A DNA stretch of 64,000 nt, taken from assembly GCA_009823395.1 (NCBI GenBank), contig CM020509.1, positions 12,141,001-12,205,000 on the forward strand, in the 5' to 3' direction. Numbering within the stretch: position 1 is the first letter of the stretch; each line of letters opens with the position of its first letter. The translations under genes were made by a program, and so were the position numbers. Below are positions 28,232 to 40,553 of the stretch, one piece after another. The notes under the pieces are model-generated. The model saw only the letters and a list, made by a program, of their open reading frames with translations, did no database searches and was not told the DNA's origin. The DNA comes from Thamnaconus septentrionalis (taxonomy: Eukaryota > Chordata > Actinopteri > Tetraodontiformes > Monacanthidae).

Positions 28232-28389
28232 CGCAGGGGTGGTCGAAGCTTCTTCGGCGTGCTGCCTTCAGTGACACGTTTGCTGCATTGTCATTTGCCT
28301 GTGGTGGTGTCTTCTGTTTTTGTACAAATAACGTCTGAATTCAACCGTGAACAAATTTATATCCTGATTTATTTTTTTTTAACTGAACT

Positions 28390-28512
28390 TCATTCATTCA
28401 TTCATCTTCTATACCCGCTTATTCCTGTTCAGGGTCACGGGGGTCTGCTGGAGCCGATCCCAGCTGTCTTAGGGCGAAGGCAGGGTACACCCTGGACAAG
28501 TCGCCTTTAACT
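28390..28512 (-). repeat. Fish dispersed repeat, inverted copy
   Basis: Begins with (ATTC)n and continues with CTATACCCGCTTATTCCTG, GATCCCAGCTGTCTTAGGGC and CACCCTGGACAAGTCGCC: the reverse complement of the repeat at 4974-5211. Sits in the likely 3' UTR of the zinc finger gene. Confidence 0.8.
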
Positions 28513-30249
28513 GAACTTGTAGGGTTCAAATAAGGATGTAAAGCTCTTATTACTGTTTGTGTGTTTCCTTTTAAAAGACGGAAATTGAACTATATACAAA
28601 GCTAATGTTCTTTGTTTTTGGGTGTGTTTTTTTTTGTTTTTTTTAACTGGACATATTACATAACTGTACAATTGTGCCAAACAAGAGACTCATTATAAGA
28701 AATCATTGCTGTTGCCATTTTGACTTGTACGGCAGTAAGAGTGGAGGGACTGTGCAAGTCACGCTTAGCAAGAAGTAGTGACAGATCCTGTTGCTCAGCG
28801 TGACCCAGATTTAGACAGTGTCACTCAATTTAATGTGTCATTAAGTATAGAAGAGGAAGTGTGTCTCTTACAAATAGTCTAATACTGGGACATACCAGTT
28901 GCATTAATTGTTTAGGTTTGCATGTGTGTAATGCAAACGTTTAAAAACATGCCAGTTATGAGATGACTTGCAAATGGCTGTGATGTAATTAAACAATCGC
29001 AAAAGCGCGTGATGATGCTGGTGGTGCCAGTAACTCACAAGACATTCACATTCGATATTGACACATTTGAGGAACAGCAGCGCCTTATCAGACATAGCCA
29101 AGTTTTAGCAGAGCAATGGGCACTTTTTCAGGGAGGAAGGGTTTCATCATGGTTCAACATAAGTTCAAGGAAATTTGTGGTAGAGTCACCAGCTTGTGTA
29201 GGATTGTTTCATGAAAATGACAACTCCAATGTTTTTATTTTTTGCAATTATATTTTTATGTCCTTTGATGGGTTCAAATAACTGTAAACTAATAGAAAAC
29301 AGTTTACTTTATATAGGTTGTGTCAGTGCGATTGTCATTTTTTTGTACTTAAAATGAGGAATATAAATAAATAAAGAAAACGCTTTTGACGTTTGGGAAC
29401 ATTTCCCCTCACCTCTAGGGTGCAGCATTGTTTCTGTTCCCTGTGATTATTGTTGGCACTCAGTTTTACTCATACTGGAGCGTTGCGGGGGAACTCGAGG
29501 AAACTGGGGGGGAAATTCCTCTCATTGTTCCTTTTTCCACCCCGCCCACTCTTAAGTTTTTCTTATCGTCGATGTTTGTTTGGGTGCGATTACACCACCA
29601 CCACATTAAAGTGAGAAACTCATCAAAAATGTAAAAACAAAACGAAAAATACATCTTACATTTAATACTGAAAATTCAAAATTAATATTCCAAAGACTGA
29701 AAAAAAAAAAAGTTATACCAGCCACGTTATGAGTCACAAATATAAGCCTGTCAGAAGTTCTTTGCCCCAGTGCCGTTAGTCAGTTTCACAGACGTAGGAT
29801 GTGTTGGTCACTGGTGATGATCGGCGAGTAGTTTTGTGGCAATGCCGCGGAATGCAGCGGTACTTCCCCTCAAAGAAGTGCCGCTTCCTCTCAGGTCATT
29901 GTTCTTGGGCAATCAATGAAATGACATCAGGGCAATGGGAACGTCGGGGGAGGAAGATCAGTGGGAGGAGAGATGGGGGAGGCAGTGGGAGGTTGCCTTT
30001 TTATTACCAGCCCGACCACAGAATTTAATCTCCCCAGCAAACCTCTTTTTTGCAAATCTTTCTCCTATTTGAAGGTTATTTTACACACGGGCTGTATCAT
30101 CAGTGTGGATTTCCCCCAACTGACTGTGCGTAGTCAAAAAACATTGTTGCTTTAACACCTGTGAGCTAAATAGCACGTTGGGTGTGCGCCGTCTTTACGG
30201 TAAAAGCCGCTTGTTGATCCCGCCCTCTCGTTGATACAAAACTCGGTGA
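28513..30249. other. 3' region of the zinc finger gene and upstream flank of ctnnd1
   Basis: Overlapping AATAAA signals at 29366-29375 could end a 1.1-kb 3' UTR of the zinc finger gene. After that no coding exon is supported. From about 30170 the sequence becomes CpG-richer toward the presumed ctnnd1 promoter. Confidence 0.45.
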
Positions 30250-30370
30250 TGTCGCTACTCTAACGAGCTTGACCCAGAACCCAGGCGAGCAAGGGGGGAA
30301 AAAACAGGGAAGAAAACCCACTCGCGGAGGAAAAGTGTGAAAGGGGCCAGGGCGGATATTTTATCAGAAG
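30250..30370 (+). other. ctnnd1: Candidate ctnnd1 5' non-coding exon 1 (5' limit uncertain)
   Basis: CpG-bearing sequence with no TATA box ends in a good donor, TCAGAAG|GTGAGTTAA, at 30370. CpG-rich DNA continues to about 31150. Placement is inference from the donor and the promoter-like composition. Confidence 0.35.
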
Positions 30371-31919
30371 GTGAGTTAATTCATTCGAGTTTTCGAACGG
30401 TTCACTTTGCGGGTGCTGAGTGCGTTTTCCCCCGATAGATAGAGGGTGCACTGCAGCGTTGGCAAGGAGTGGTCACATCATCGACAGAATCAGCAGCACG
30501 ACTCTCCCAGGCTAACGCTAGCCTAGCTCACGTTTAAAGTTCAAAGCGCGACCAGTTGTTTGTTTGTTCACAGAGTATGCTTAATGTTACTCAGCCAGAT
30601 ATGTCCCCGAAATTACCATCCCCAAATCACGAAACGTTGCTCATAATTTTCGGTATCGTCGCTCGGTTAAAACAAACGCGACCCCCAGCTCCGTGCTAAC
30701 TGTGTTTGCGATGCTAGCGCTCGGCTGGTCGCTGGCAGTGTTGCTTTGAGGCTACGGGGGCTTATTGTGATGCTAACATAGCAAGACAGCCAAACCAGGT
30801 CACAGGGGCGCCGAGCGAACATTTCTTTTCTTCGCACACTACAGTTGATTTGATTTCCAACGAACGTTGTCATTTTATGCGAGATGGAGCGTTAGCACCA
30901 TCGCCACTTAACGCAACCGGAGCCTTTTGTTCGTAAGAGACGTAATTCTCTCATCTTTTCCAAACGTTGCTTGCCTCTGTGCAATTTGAGCCCCACAGCC
31001 AAGGGTCTTTCCCCGTGGCTTCTGCCCCACATTGCTGAATTACGTTCGCAGATCAATTCATGTCAGTCGATTGGGGTTTTAGCTAAATCGAGTGGGAGGG
31101 GGCGAGGGGGGACGTCAACGGCTCCCTTATGGATCGCGGAGGTTGGTGAGAATAGCTGAATGCGAAGCGACTCGATAACATGACGGTCAGACGTCATGGT
31201 GGAAATGGGTTATTTTTCCCCTCGTAACGTAGCGTTGTGTCTGCCAGCGCGTCTGGGAGTCAACGTTCGCGTTGGCTCGTTATACGTCACATGCTGGTGG
31301 TTAGATTTGACATTGATGAATTGTGTATTTATTTTTTTTAATATATTTTTTTCAAACAATCTTCCTGGCGGTTTCTGTTGGCCCCGACGTGCGTGGTTTT
31401 GCGGTAAATATGGAAATTTCTCCGACTCCCAAGACTTGTTTTTTGTGTATTTCAGTCAGGGTGGTGGTCGTCCAGTTCGTGTGGGATCTTCAAAGTTTGG
31501 TCGTTGGCTCCTTAACCTGTTGGGTGGGTCCTGTGTGAACTTGTTTTGGTTAGGAAAACTGGGTGGGGATAACTGTCAGCCTGTGTGTGAGAGAGAAGAG
31601 ATCAAATAAAAGCAGGAGTCTCCCATGTAAACATTCGTTTCATCGTGCTGCATAAGGCTCCAGCCTCTCCTGTGTGGGCTTGATGATTGTTGGTTTATGT
31701 CTATATGCTATGCTTTAATAATTAATGGGTCAGAGTTGTGACTTATGATGTGAACCCTCTGGCCGCAAAACAACGCTCATACATCAAACAGGAGTGACAG
31801 CCGCTTGTTGCCTCAAAGTTGTGTTGGGTGTGTGATTGTTGATGCGTGCGCCGGGCGCCAGCTGAAGTTGTTCCTGCACTTCTTGAAGGTGTGCAAGGTT
31901 AATCTGGAAAGGGTCAAAC

Positions 31920-32251
31920 CCAGGGGTGGGCAAACTTTTTGCTTGGTGGACCACAATGGGTTCTAAAATTTAACACGGGGGGGGGGCCAGAGCAGGAGGA
32001 GATGGATGGAGTGTTTTGGTGACCCACCTCATAGGAGGAAAAAATATATCATGGGATATGTAGAAAACGTGCTTTAATGGCTAATGAAAATTACCAAAAC
32101 CGTTACTCTTCAAACACTGAAAAAATGGATGAAATACAGCTATTTTATGACTTCCTTGCTGCTAATATAATTTCTTCAAGTTTGACAGGCCTGATTAAAA
32201 AAGCTTAACGGGCCGCTTATATCCCCCTGGGCCGTAGTTTGCCCATGCCTG
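31920..32251. mobile_element. hAT-like non-autonomous element A
   Basis: The left end reads CCAGGGGTGGGCAAACTTTT and the right end, on the minus strand, CCAGGCATGGGCAAACTACG, so the ends are inverted. About 330 bp, non-coding. Shares its left 170 bp (CACAATGGGTTCT, GATGGATGGAGTGTTT, ATGTAGAAAACGTGC) and an internal right segment with element B at 40897-41195. Confidence 0.8.
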
Positions 32252-32255
32252 GTCT

Positions 32256-32418
<163 letters not shown>

Positions 32419-34507
32419 AGGTATGTGCGTGCATGTCAACATCATGCTTACGGGTTGGGAGCTAAGTGGATTAGAGGGGCTGAAGCTTCAATCCCATTAC
32501 AAGCCACACTCGGCTTAAAAGCAGCCTCTGCAGGCATCGCACTGGGACGGCGGCGGCGGCAGCGCCAGTTACGTCAAGGTGCACCAACAGATGTGCGCTC
32601 TGACAGAGGCCGGGGCTGTCTTTCTCGGCGCGGGCCCGTGCTCGCAGCTGGCGAGTGCCGCGATCTCTCCCTGTCTCAAGCAATGTTTCATTAAGGCTTG
32701 ACAAAGGGCTGTTTTGTCAGTCGCATGAGCGTAAGAGCGCAGATGACTTCTGACAGGGCGGCGTGAGTCACGCTGACTGGCGGCAGAAGCAGACATATGT
32801 GACTCCAACGTTTAGCCTCGATCATATGTGTGTGTGTGTGGGGAGGGGGGTTTCATCCATCGGCCACAGGGACCATGTTTGGCTTTTGACCGTCTGTCGC
32901 TGTTCTGCGGCTGATTAGGACGTGACATTTTCACATTGCCTCCTGTTCCCGCTACACTCCTGGGACATGTTTTGACACATGCACCGCAAGCAAGTCGATA
33001 AAAGCTCTGCGAGAAGACCAAAAATACTTTTGGTCTGACTTGACAGAAAAAAAAACCTCTCAAATTATTTTTATGTTTTTGCCACAAGTGGCTTCACAGT
33101 TTTTCCAGCACCTCTGTATTTATAACTATGCGGTTTTGTTCTTTTTGGCCCTCAGCTGCACGGTGTCAGTCCATAAAGGGTCATGTGCTTAAACACAAAC
33201 CTCAGCTGGGTCAAACTGAAGGAACCCTATTGGTGTGACAGCGTTGCCATGTAGATTCACATTAATTCCCTTGTAAAAGCTGAAAGCAGAACAGTGTAGC
33301 AAGAAAAGGAAGTGGCCTGTTTGTCTCATGATCAGCATATTGATTGTGGCCTGCTTTAACACAAAAACACGCTCTCGTGGCGTTGAGGGCAAACTGCCTG
33401 TCGGCAATTTGGTTAAGTCTTCGTCCTTTATGTCTGAATTGTTTCTTGAGATGACCTTCAGAAGCCACCCTGTCCCTTTCAACTCACCTCCGATCTGATA
33501 TTGAATCCACAACATCCTGTTAGTTAGGAAGTGGGAAAGGCTCGGGGAGTGACGGCGGGGCGGCGCGGAGCGTTTTCATTGTTCAGCGAAACACCAGCGA
33601 CTTCTCAGGGCCAAAACTAACAGCTGTGAAATTCTAAGACAAAAAGGAGGACAAAAGTCGTTAGAGTGTATAGCTGTCACGATCCCCAGCCCACCTCCCC
33701 CAGATGCATGCGAGTGCAGATTATAAACGCCCCCCTCCACCCCCCACTCTCAACACATGCCTTGTTTCTTGCTCTTCTTCAGTTTCACAAATATGTTTTT
33801 GTTCTCCGAACCTCCTGGACTGACAGCTGCAAATTCCCTCTGCTGGCTGGGGTTTTAACACACCCCCTCACTCATGCACGCACGCACACACACACACACA
33901 CACAAACAATCCCAAACCCAACACCCAACACTTGCCAAGAAATTATCAATCACAGTTTATAATTTCTCTTCTCTCATGACGTGGCTTGGCTCATTAGTGA
34001 AAAGCGATATTGCCCAGCTCTGTTTTCTTCATCCGAGATAAGATAAGCACGACAGTGTTTATATGTAGGGCTCAGACCGTCAGAAGACACTTAATGAGGA
34101 AGTGATTATTTTTGTTTTTCTCTCTGTCTGGCTGATTACAGTTACACAGATCCCTCGGAAATGTTTTTGCCGGTGTCAAGTTAAGGTTTCTCGGTGAATG
34201 GCTGGGTGGGCTTCTGTATTCAGCTGGCAGGAAGGGAACTTCAGGAATGCGAGACGAGTTTTTCGTTTTGTTTTATCCGTCATCGGCGCTCCTTTGTGCA
34301 TCTCCACCTCAACCTCAACCTCCTGCTCCTCCTCTGACTACCTTACACCTCCCTGCCCCCCAACCTCACCCCAGTCTGTCGGCGGAGGATAATATCAGCC
34401 CCTTCTCCTGGCAATGACCATATATAGACATGTGTGGTCCAGGACAGTAGTGTGTGATTTGCTCAGGTGGGAGGTTACAATTCCGGGGGCGTCACAGCGA
34501 CTCAGCG

Positions 34508-34655
<148 letters not shown>

Positions 34656-35917
34656 ATCATGCCTTCCTGTGTCCGCCAGCGTGCACACCCGCATGGCCAA
34701 CTCCTGCTTTTAGTTTTTCACACAAATTCCTTTGTCTTGAGAAATGTGCCTCAGCCACTCCTCGCCCTCATCAGGCTCCTCCGTCTGCTCTGCTCCCCCG
34801 ACAACTCCTCCTCATCCAGCAAGCAAGTCTAATTTGGACGCTGGTCTGAATTTTCACACTCGTTCAGGAGCAGGGTCTAAACGGTGTCATCAGTCTGTCT
34901 CCCAAACGGTGACATCATCATGCCTCCTGCTTTTTTTTTATTCTCTGTTTGCTTAATCAAATGTAGGTGAAACTGTGAGTCGGTGAGTCACGCGCTGTTC
35001 TGGTGATTTCACTCCCTGAACTCCTCCTCTGCCTGGCTCTCTCTGACTTTCTTTCTTTTAAACATGAACACAAAGTTAACAGTTTCGCGGCAGTGCGATG
35101 ACAGACGCGCCGCGGGAAGCCCCCTAAAAGCCGCTTGCTTGAAGCGGGGTGTGCCTGCGCATGTTGACGAGACAGGGAGAGCCTGAGACTCTGAAATTCG
35201 CTGGCTCCTCCCACCCTCACCTTGTCCGACCGGTCCGGCAGGTGCGTGTGTCACAATGCCTGCGTTTATTCACCTTTCTTTTTTTCTTTTTTTTTTTGAA
35301 GCGGGGGCTGACGGGAGCTTAGCTGCTTGCAGCCAGGGCTGTATCAGCAGATAAGAGATCTGGGTCTCCACTTGTTTGCCTCTGATATAACAGTGTCTTT
35401 CTCTCAGAGCGGAGCCCAAAAAGAAAAAAAACAAAGGAGGGGGGTGGAGGAGGATGAAAGGCAGTGGCTGTGAGCGGAGAGAGAGAGAGAGAGAGAGAGA
35501 GAGAACAAGGGAAGCGGAATTGCATTCTAAATGGAGGCTGATTGGAGAGGAAAGGGTTGAAGACAGATTTAAAGAAAGTGTGGTTTAGCGGAAGGGAAGT
35601 GTTAAGAGAACGAATGTTGTGCGTCTTTGTCTCTCTTCTCTGCTGAGGGCCTGTTGTGCTCTGCGGCCCAGAGAAAGCTGCGCGTTGGTCAGCCTCGCAC
35701 GGCGAGCCGCCTCCTGCGGGCCAAACGTTGAGTAAATACAGGGTGTGTCTGAGGGCTGCAGCTACTGTGCACGTCTCCGCTGTTTTCTCCCGGCAAAGAA
35801 AAACACATGAGCGCCGCGGTCGTGTTGCTGTTTTGCAAGCGCGGCTTCTTCCTCTCTCTGCTGAAATTAATTTTTTTCCCCCTCTTCTGTCATTGACCCT
35901 TCCTGCCTCCTCTGCAG

Positions 35918-36028
35918 TCTGTTCCTCTGTCTCTGGGCTCGCTAGTTCCATGACCTTCTCCCCCATGAGCAAGTAGACCTCTGACCTTGGCGTGATCTCT
36001 CACCTCTACTTCCAAACCACGCCCACAG
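35918..36028 (+). other. ctnnd1: Candidate ctnnd1 5' UTR exon with short upstream ORF
   Basis: A strong acceptor (CCTCCTCTGCAG|TCTG) and donor (CCCACAG|GTGAGAC) bound 111 bp that cannot be coding for p120. Inside is ATG ACC TTC TCC CCC ATG AGC AAG TAG, an eight-residue upstream ORF that could lower translation of the main frame. Exon status is inferred from splice sites only. Confidence 0.45.
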
Positions 36029-36066
36029 GTGAGACAAGCAGCGTCCGTGTGTTCCTCCTCCCTCAA

Positions 36067-36220
36067 CATTATTGAAGAAGGTTAAATAATGTGGTCCTCA
36101 CACATTTTTCATTGTGAAATTCAGGTTCTCAGGAAAAATCGTTGCTTATCATAAATGTTAATTGATTGATAAGGTCAATCAACTAACCTCTAATGAATCA
36201 ATCGATAATTTGCATCCCTG
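36067..36220 (+). repeat. Dispersed repeat, 5'-truncated copy
   Basis: Matches 44585-44742: shared words GGTTCTCAGGAAAAAT, GATAAGGT-AATCAACTAAC and GATAATTTGCATC. Ends in TTTGCATCCCTG, inverted relative to the AGGGATG start of the longer copy. Confidence 0.7.
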
Positions 36221-36854
36221 TATGGGACCTTTTAAACAACGGTAACTGTAAGTTTCTTAGTTCTTTAGTTGAGTCTGTTCTGTGTTGGTGGCAGCCTGTG
36301 ACCTTTATGTGTTGTGGTTTCGTGCCAAATAAAACTCTTCAAGCGTTGGTGTGCATTCGTCTTTTACAGTGGATTGATTTCCAGTGGGTAAACACGTCCG
36401 TCTAAGTGGCTCCAATCACCTCCTTGCTTTGCCAAAAGACTTTATTAAGGAGCGGAATCCATAATCGGAGGACGTTTCGTGCCGGCAAAATACTCATTGT
36501 TGCGCGTGAGAGGTTCCGACGCTCAGATGATCCCTTCATGCTTGTGATGAGTGTGAAGTGATTCATTGATCGGGATGGTTGGAGATTGTGACACATGTAA
36601 TGCAGTGCTAAATATCACAGCAGTGCCACGATCAATATTCACCATCGCAGCACTGAGAAAGTTGTTGGCGTTCTTAAAGCCAGCAGATAAAATCCCAGTG
36701 GAGAGTCGATGTTTTCCTTGCACACCCACTCTTGTGTTCTTGCGGGCGACATGGATGCGTGTGTGTAACACCCTCACCTCCCCCCTCCACCTCACCCACC
36801 CCTGACCCCACCCCCCACCACCACCCTTTTCCCTCTGGGGCACGTGTAGTGTGT

Positions 36855-39800
36855 ATGGAGCAGTGTGAGAGCGCGGCGGCTCTGCTGGAGTCAGTCAGGG
36901 AGCAGGAGGTGCAGTTTGAACAGCTGACCCGGGCCCTGGAGGAGGAGAGGAGGAGAGTGGGCCTCCCCGCCACCAGCCCCTCGGCCCTGGGTCGCCCCCT
37001 TCCCCACATGCAGGTAACACTCCCCAACGACCCCCCCCCCCAACCAACCCCACCTAGTCCCCATCCAGATGCTCTTAAAGGCATTGACTGCATGCCTGCC
37101 ACTCACCGTTCAGGCTGGATCCATCCATCATTCATCCCTGCTCTGGCACCGCCGCTTCTCCACCGGCGCTCGGCCACTCTGTGTCCCTGTGTCCGTGTTT
37201 TTTTTTTTTTTTGTTTTTTTGCATCATTCATTAAATGTCTGTCAGTTCATCCTCCCAGTTTGAAACCGTCATTTGCTAACACGCCAGCCCTTCTGTGTTC
37301 TACACAAACTGCTCCTTTGAAATGGCCCACACATGGCCGACTCCTCCCATCAGGTCTACCAGGGCCACTACAAGTCGCACACTGCAGCATGCAGTCTAGT
37401 CTCCAGTCAGTTTCTTGTAATTCACAGCGCAATTAGTGATTTAATGCCTCTCTCTTTTTTTTTTTGTAAGTTAAATATGTAAATGAATAAGGGATTTTTA
37501 ATACGAAAGAAATGTTGAGTGCTGTGTTTGGATTAAAAGACTTGTCGGTCTTTTAATCCAAAGGATTTGAAGACTGAAGGAAAAACCCGCTCATTTAATT
37601 GCATTTCTTTATCTCAAAGAGCGATAAGAGCTGCAGCCACCACGCTTCTGCAGGTCAACGGCAGCCAGGCTGCAGGACGGCCTGCTGGTAACTCGGCTGC
37701 AAATCTCAAACCAGTAATCATAAATCTTGCAGGCTGAAAGGATTATTTTTTTGTGATGTAAGATGAGCGCTGCGGTGATATCACTCCACTCCACTAATGA
37801 CGGCAGTCTATTGCACTGCGAGATGCCAAGTTGTTCTGTCGTGCCTTTTATTGGTGCGCTCTGATTGGTGCGCTTGATTGTTTTATTTAGATGATAACGT
37901 GGCCATTTTCTGTTGTTAGGCAGGGAATAAAACACTGCGCAAGGTAAACGCAGCTACTGAAATGTTAATGATTTCAAGGATCGCAGCTGCACCCTCTAGT
38001 ATTTCCCTCTATTTAGATCAGTGGAACTGAGCACAGCTGTTGCGTGTCATGTCAGCTCAGTCGAGACTTGACCACATATTGTGCTGCATGAAATGCAATG
38101 CAGCCTTGCCCTGCACAAAGCTGAGAGTATTTGCACAGGCTTCACTGAATTTTTTTTCAAACGCTCCACAGTTTGGTGTAGTAGCCTTGTGTGCAAGCAC
38201 CAGTCGAGTACGCAAGATTGATGTTTCTCCAGCAGCGCCATCTTCTAACCCAGCCTGTGTCTAAATGGACTTTTAACATGCCAGAAACGGTCGTCATCTC
38301 ACGCTTTCAACATCGGTCCCTGCTTTGGAATCCCAGTTATTTTCCCGTCTGTCCCAGCATGTCGTGTTGCAAAATGTCATCTTTCATGAATGTGTCACTT
38401 TGTCTTGAGTCCATTGTGGTTCCCTCCTCATCGCTACCCTTTACAGAAAAAAAAAAATCATTAACAAGCCCTTTAAAATGTTTTAGCATGCAATTACTAC
38501 TTTACATGTTCAACATCGAGAGTGAACCTGTGATCTTATATTGTTTTGTTCTCTCTTCTGCATTATTTTGTCATTGGAGTGTCATAAAACACCATCTGTG
38601 AAAAAAGAAAGAGAAAATTGTGAGAATTTCCCAGAATCTTTGGTTTTGGTTTTCATTGCAACTTTTCTTTTGCTTTGCCTTATTATCCGCATTGTATGAC
38701 TAATGCCAAATTGGACATTTTGTCAGCAAACAACTGCTTTGCTTTGAGATAAAATGATATCTAAAGATCAGCTAGTTCTGTTATCAGAGTGAAACATTAA
38801 CTGTTCAGGCCAGTGTAACATGTTCCCTTTTCCTCTTTATTTCTCTCTTTTGAAGAAAGCATCTCTTTCCTTTGTGTCTTTGAATCGTTACAAGTGTTGT
38901 CATTCCTGTGGGAAATCCTCTGTGAAGGCCAAGAAACAAGCGGGCATCTCCTTTGGCCTTTTGCCATCTGGATGCATTTAATTTGATACTATTCATTTTG
39001 ACAAATGATGTACACATTCCAGAAAAACCCTTGTCAGCGCTATTCGTGGAACAGATAGCGCTGTAGGAGGAACCAGCTGTAGAGGAAGTTTGGACTTTTT
39101 TGTTTTTTTCAGCCCCTTACTTTTTCAAACAACCCTGACCTCCCATGGACACAATGGGCAGTGCAGTACAGCACAGCACAGCACAGCGCTGAATGAATTC
39201 CAGCTCTTGAAAAGGATTACACTAAGCTGTATTCAGTAGTTTGGCAGAAGTGCTTTAGAATTGAAACAAATGTTGATAATTCGATGCCTGACAAAATGTT
39301 TCTCAAGCTGCCACATGACGCACTAACTCAGATTATTTTTGGCTCGTTTCCCTCAAAGGGAGCAATTGTCAGTTTTCCTCCCTTCGCTATCAATGACTGA
39401 CCGGGACAGGTGTCCTCCTGTTAGGCGGGGATTTTAGTTATTAAAACTTTCGACAGTGATGGTGACCTTGTCGCGATCTTTTATGTGCGTTTCAGCAGAA
39501 ACCTTGCAGTCGGTTTTGCACTTTGTAAGATTATTTCTCCTTTTGTGCCACAGAACGGGCGTTTAGGGGATGCAGACATAGAGCGACTGAAATTGACCGA
39601 CTCGTACATAAACGGCGCACAGGTTGGTGTTTTCAGGCAAAAATTAACAGTTGTGCGACCTCGTTTACAACCCAGTGTGTCCGATTCATGTGTGTTGTTG
39701 TGTTTGTGCCACAGTACAGAATGGTGGACCCTGCACACGGAGTTCTGGACGAGAGCTACACGCCAGAGGACGACTCTCAGGAAGTCCACTCGGTCTTTTC

Positions 39801-40522
39801 CGAAGAGGGAACCACACGGCGGCTAGACGTCAATGGGGTAAAAAGAAAATACAAATGAAAATACAGTTTACACCCCATGATATGATTGATCAGGTTTTGG
39901 AATACTATTGACTTTAAAGATAAATGCAGCGCTGTGACTGGTCGGCTTTTGGAACGTTCGTGGCTATAAAGCAAACGGTTCAAAGGCAACGTTCTGCAGA
40001 TCACTTTAGTCCCTGACAATATAAAGACAACCTGGAGAACACGACCTCAGTTTACACTTTGGACCAGGAGTCACTCAAAGCTTGACGATTCGCGATGGCC
40101 TCTTCCTGCGTGAGCTCACCAACCTACTCTGTGCATCGCGTCCGCTCCAACTCATACATGGAGCTGCTGTCATTTCAGATGAAGAAGCCCATGTCCCGCA
40201 CGGTGATGCCCTCCGACTCCATGTCTATCGGCGGAGGACTGTCGGTGTCCGGCATGGGCGGCTACAGCGCCACACTGGACAGACCCTACAGGCAGCCCGG
40301 AGCTATGGACTACCCGACAGCCACCGTGCCCAGGAACTACCACTACGGGCCGGCGGGAGGCTATGATGACTACAGGGGGGTTCCGCCGTCGTACGCCAGC
40401 CTGAGCCGAGGCTCCCACATGGACGAGCGCTACAGGTACTGCAACACAGCGGAAACAATGTTTGATTCACTTTAACGTTTCTTGGGAATTAAATGTGTAT
40501 TTAGAAATTAGAAAAGCTTTAC

Positions 40523-40553
<31 letters not shown>

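Noticed and set aside
35319..35972. 217-codon minus-strand frame opposite a ctnnd1 5' exon
   Set aside because: Low-complexity Ser/Leu runs from the GA repeat. No family resemblance and it overlaps a good plus-strand exon.
38191..38601. 136-codon plus-strand frame in a ctnnd1 intron
   Set aside because: No start context, no domain, AT-rich end. Consistent with chance.
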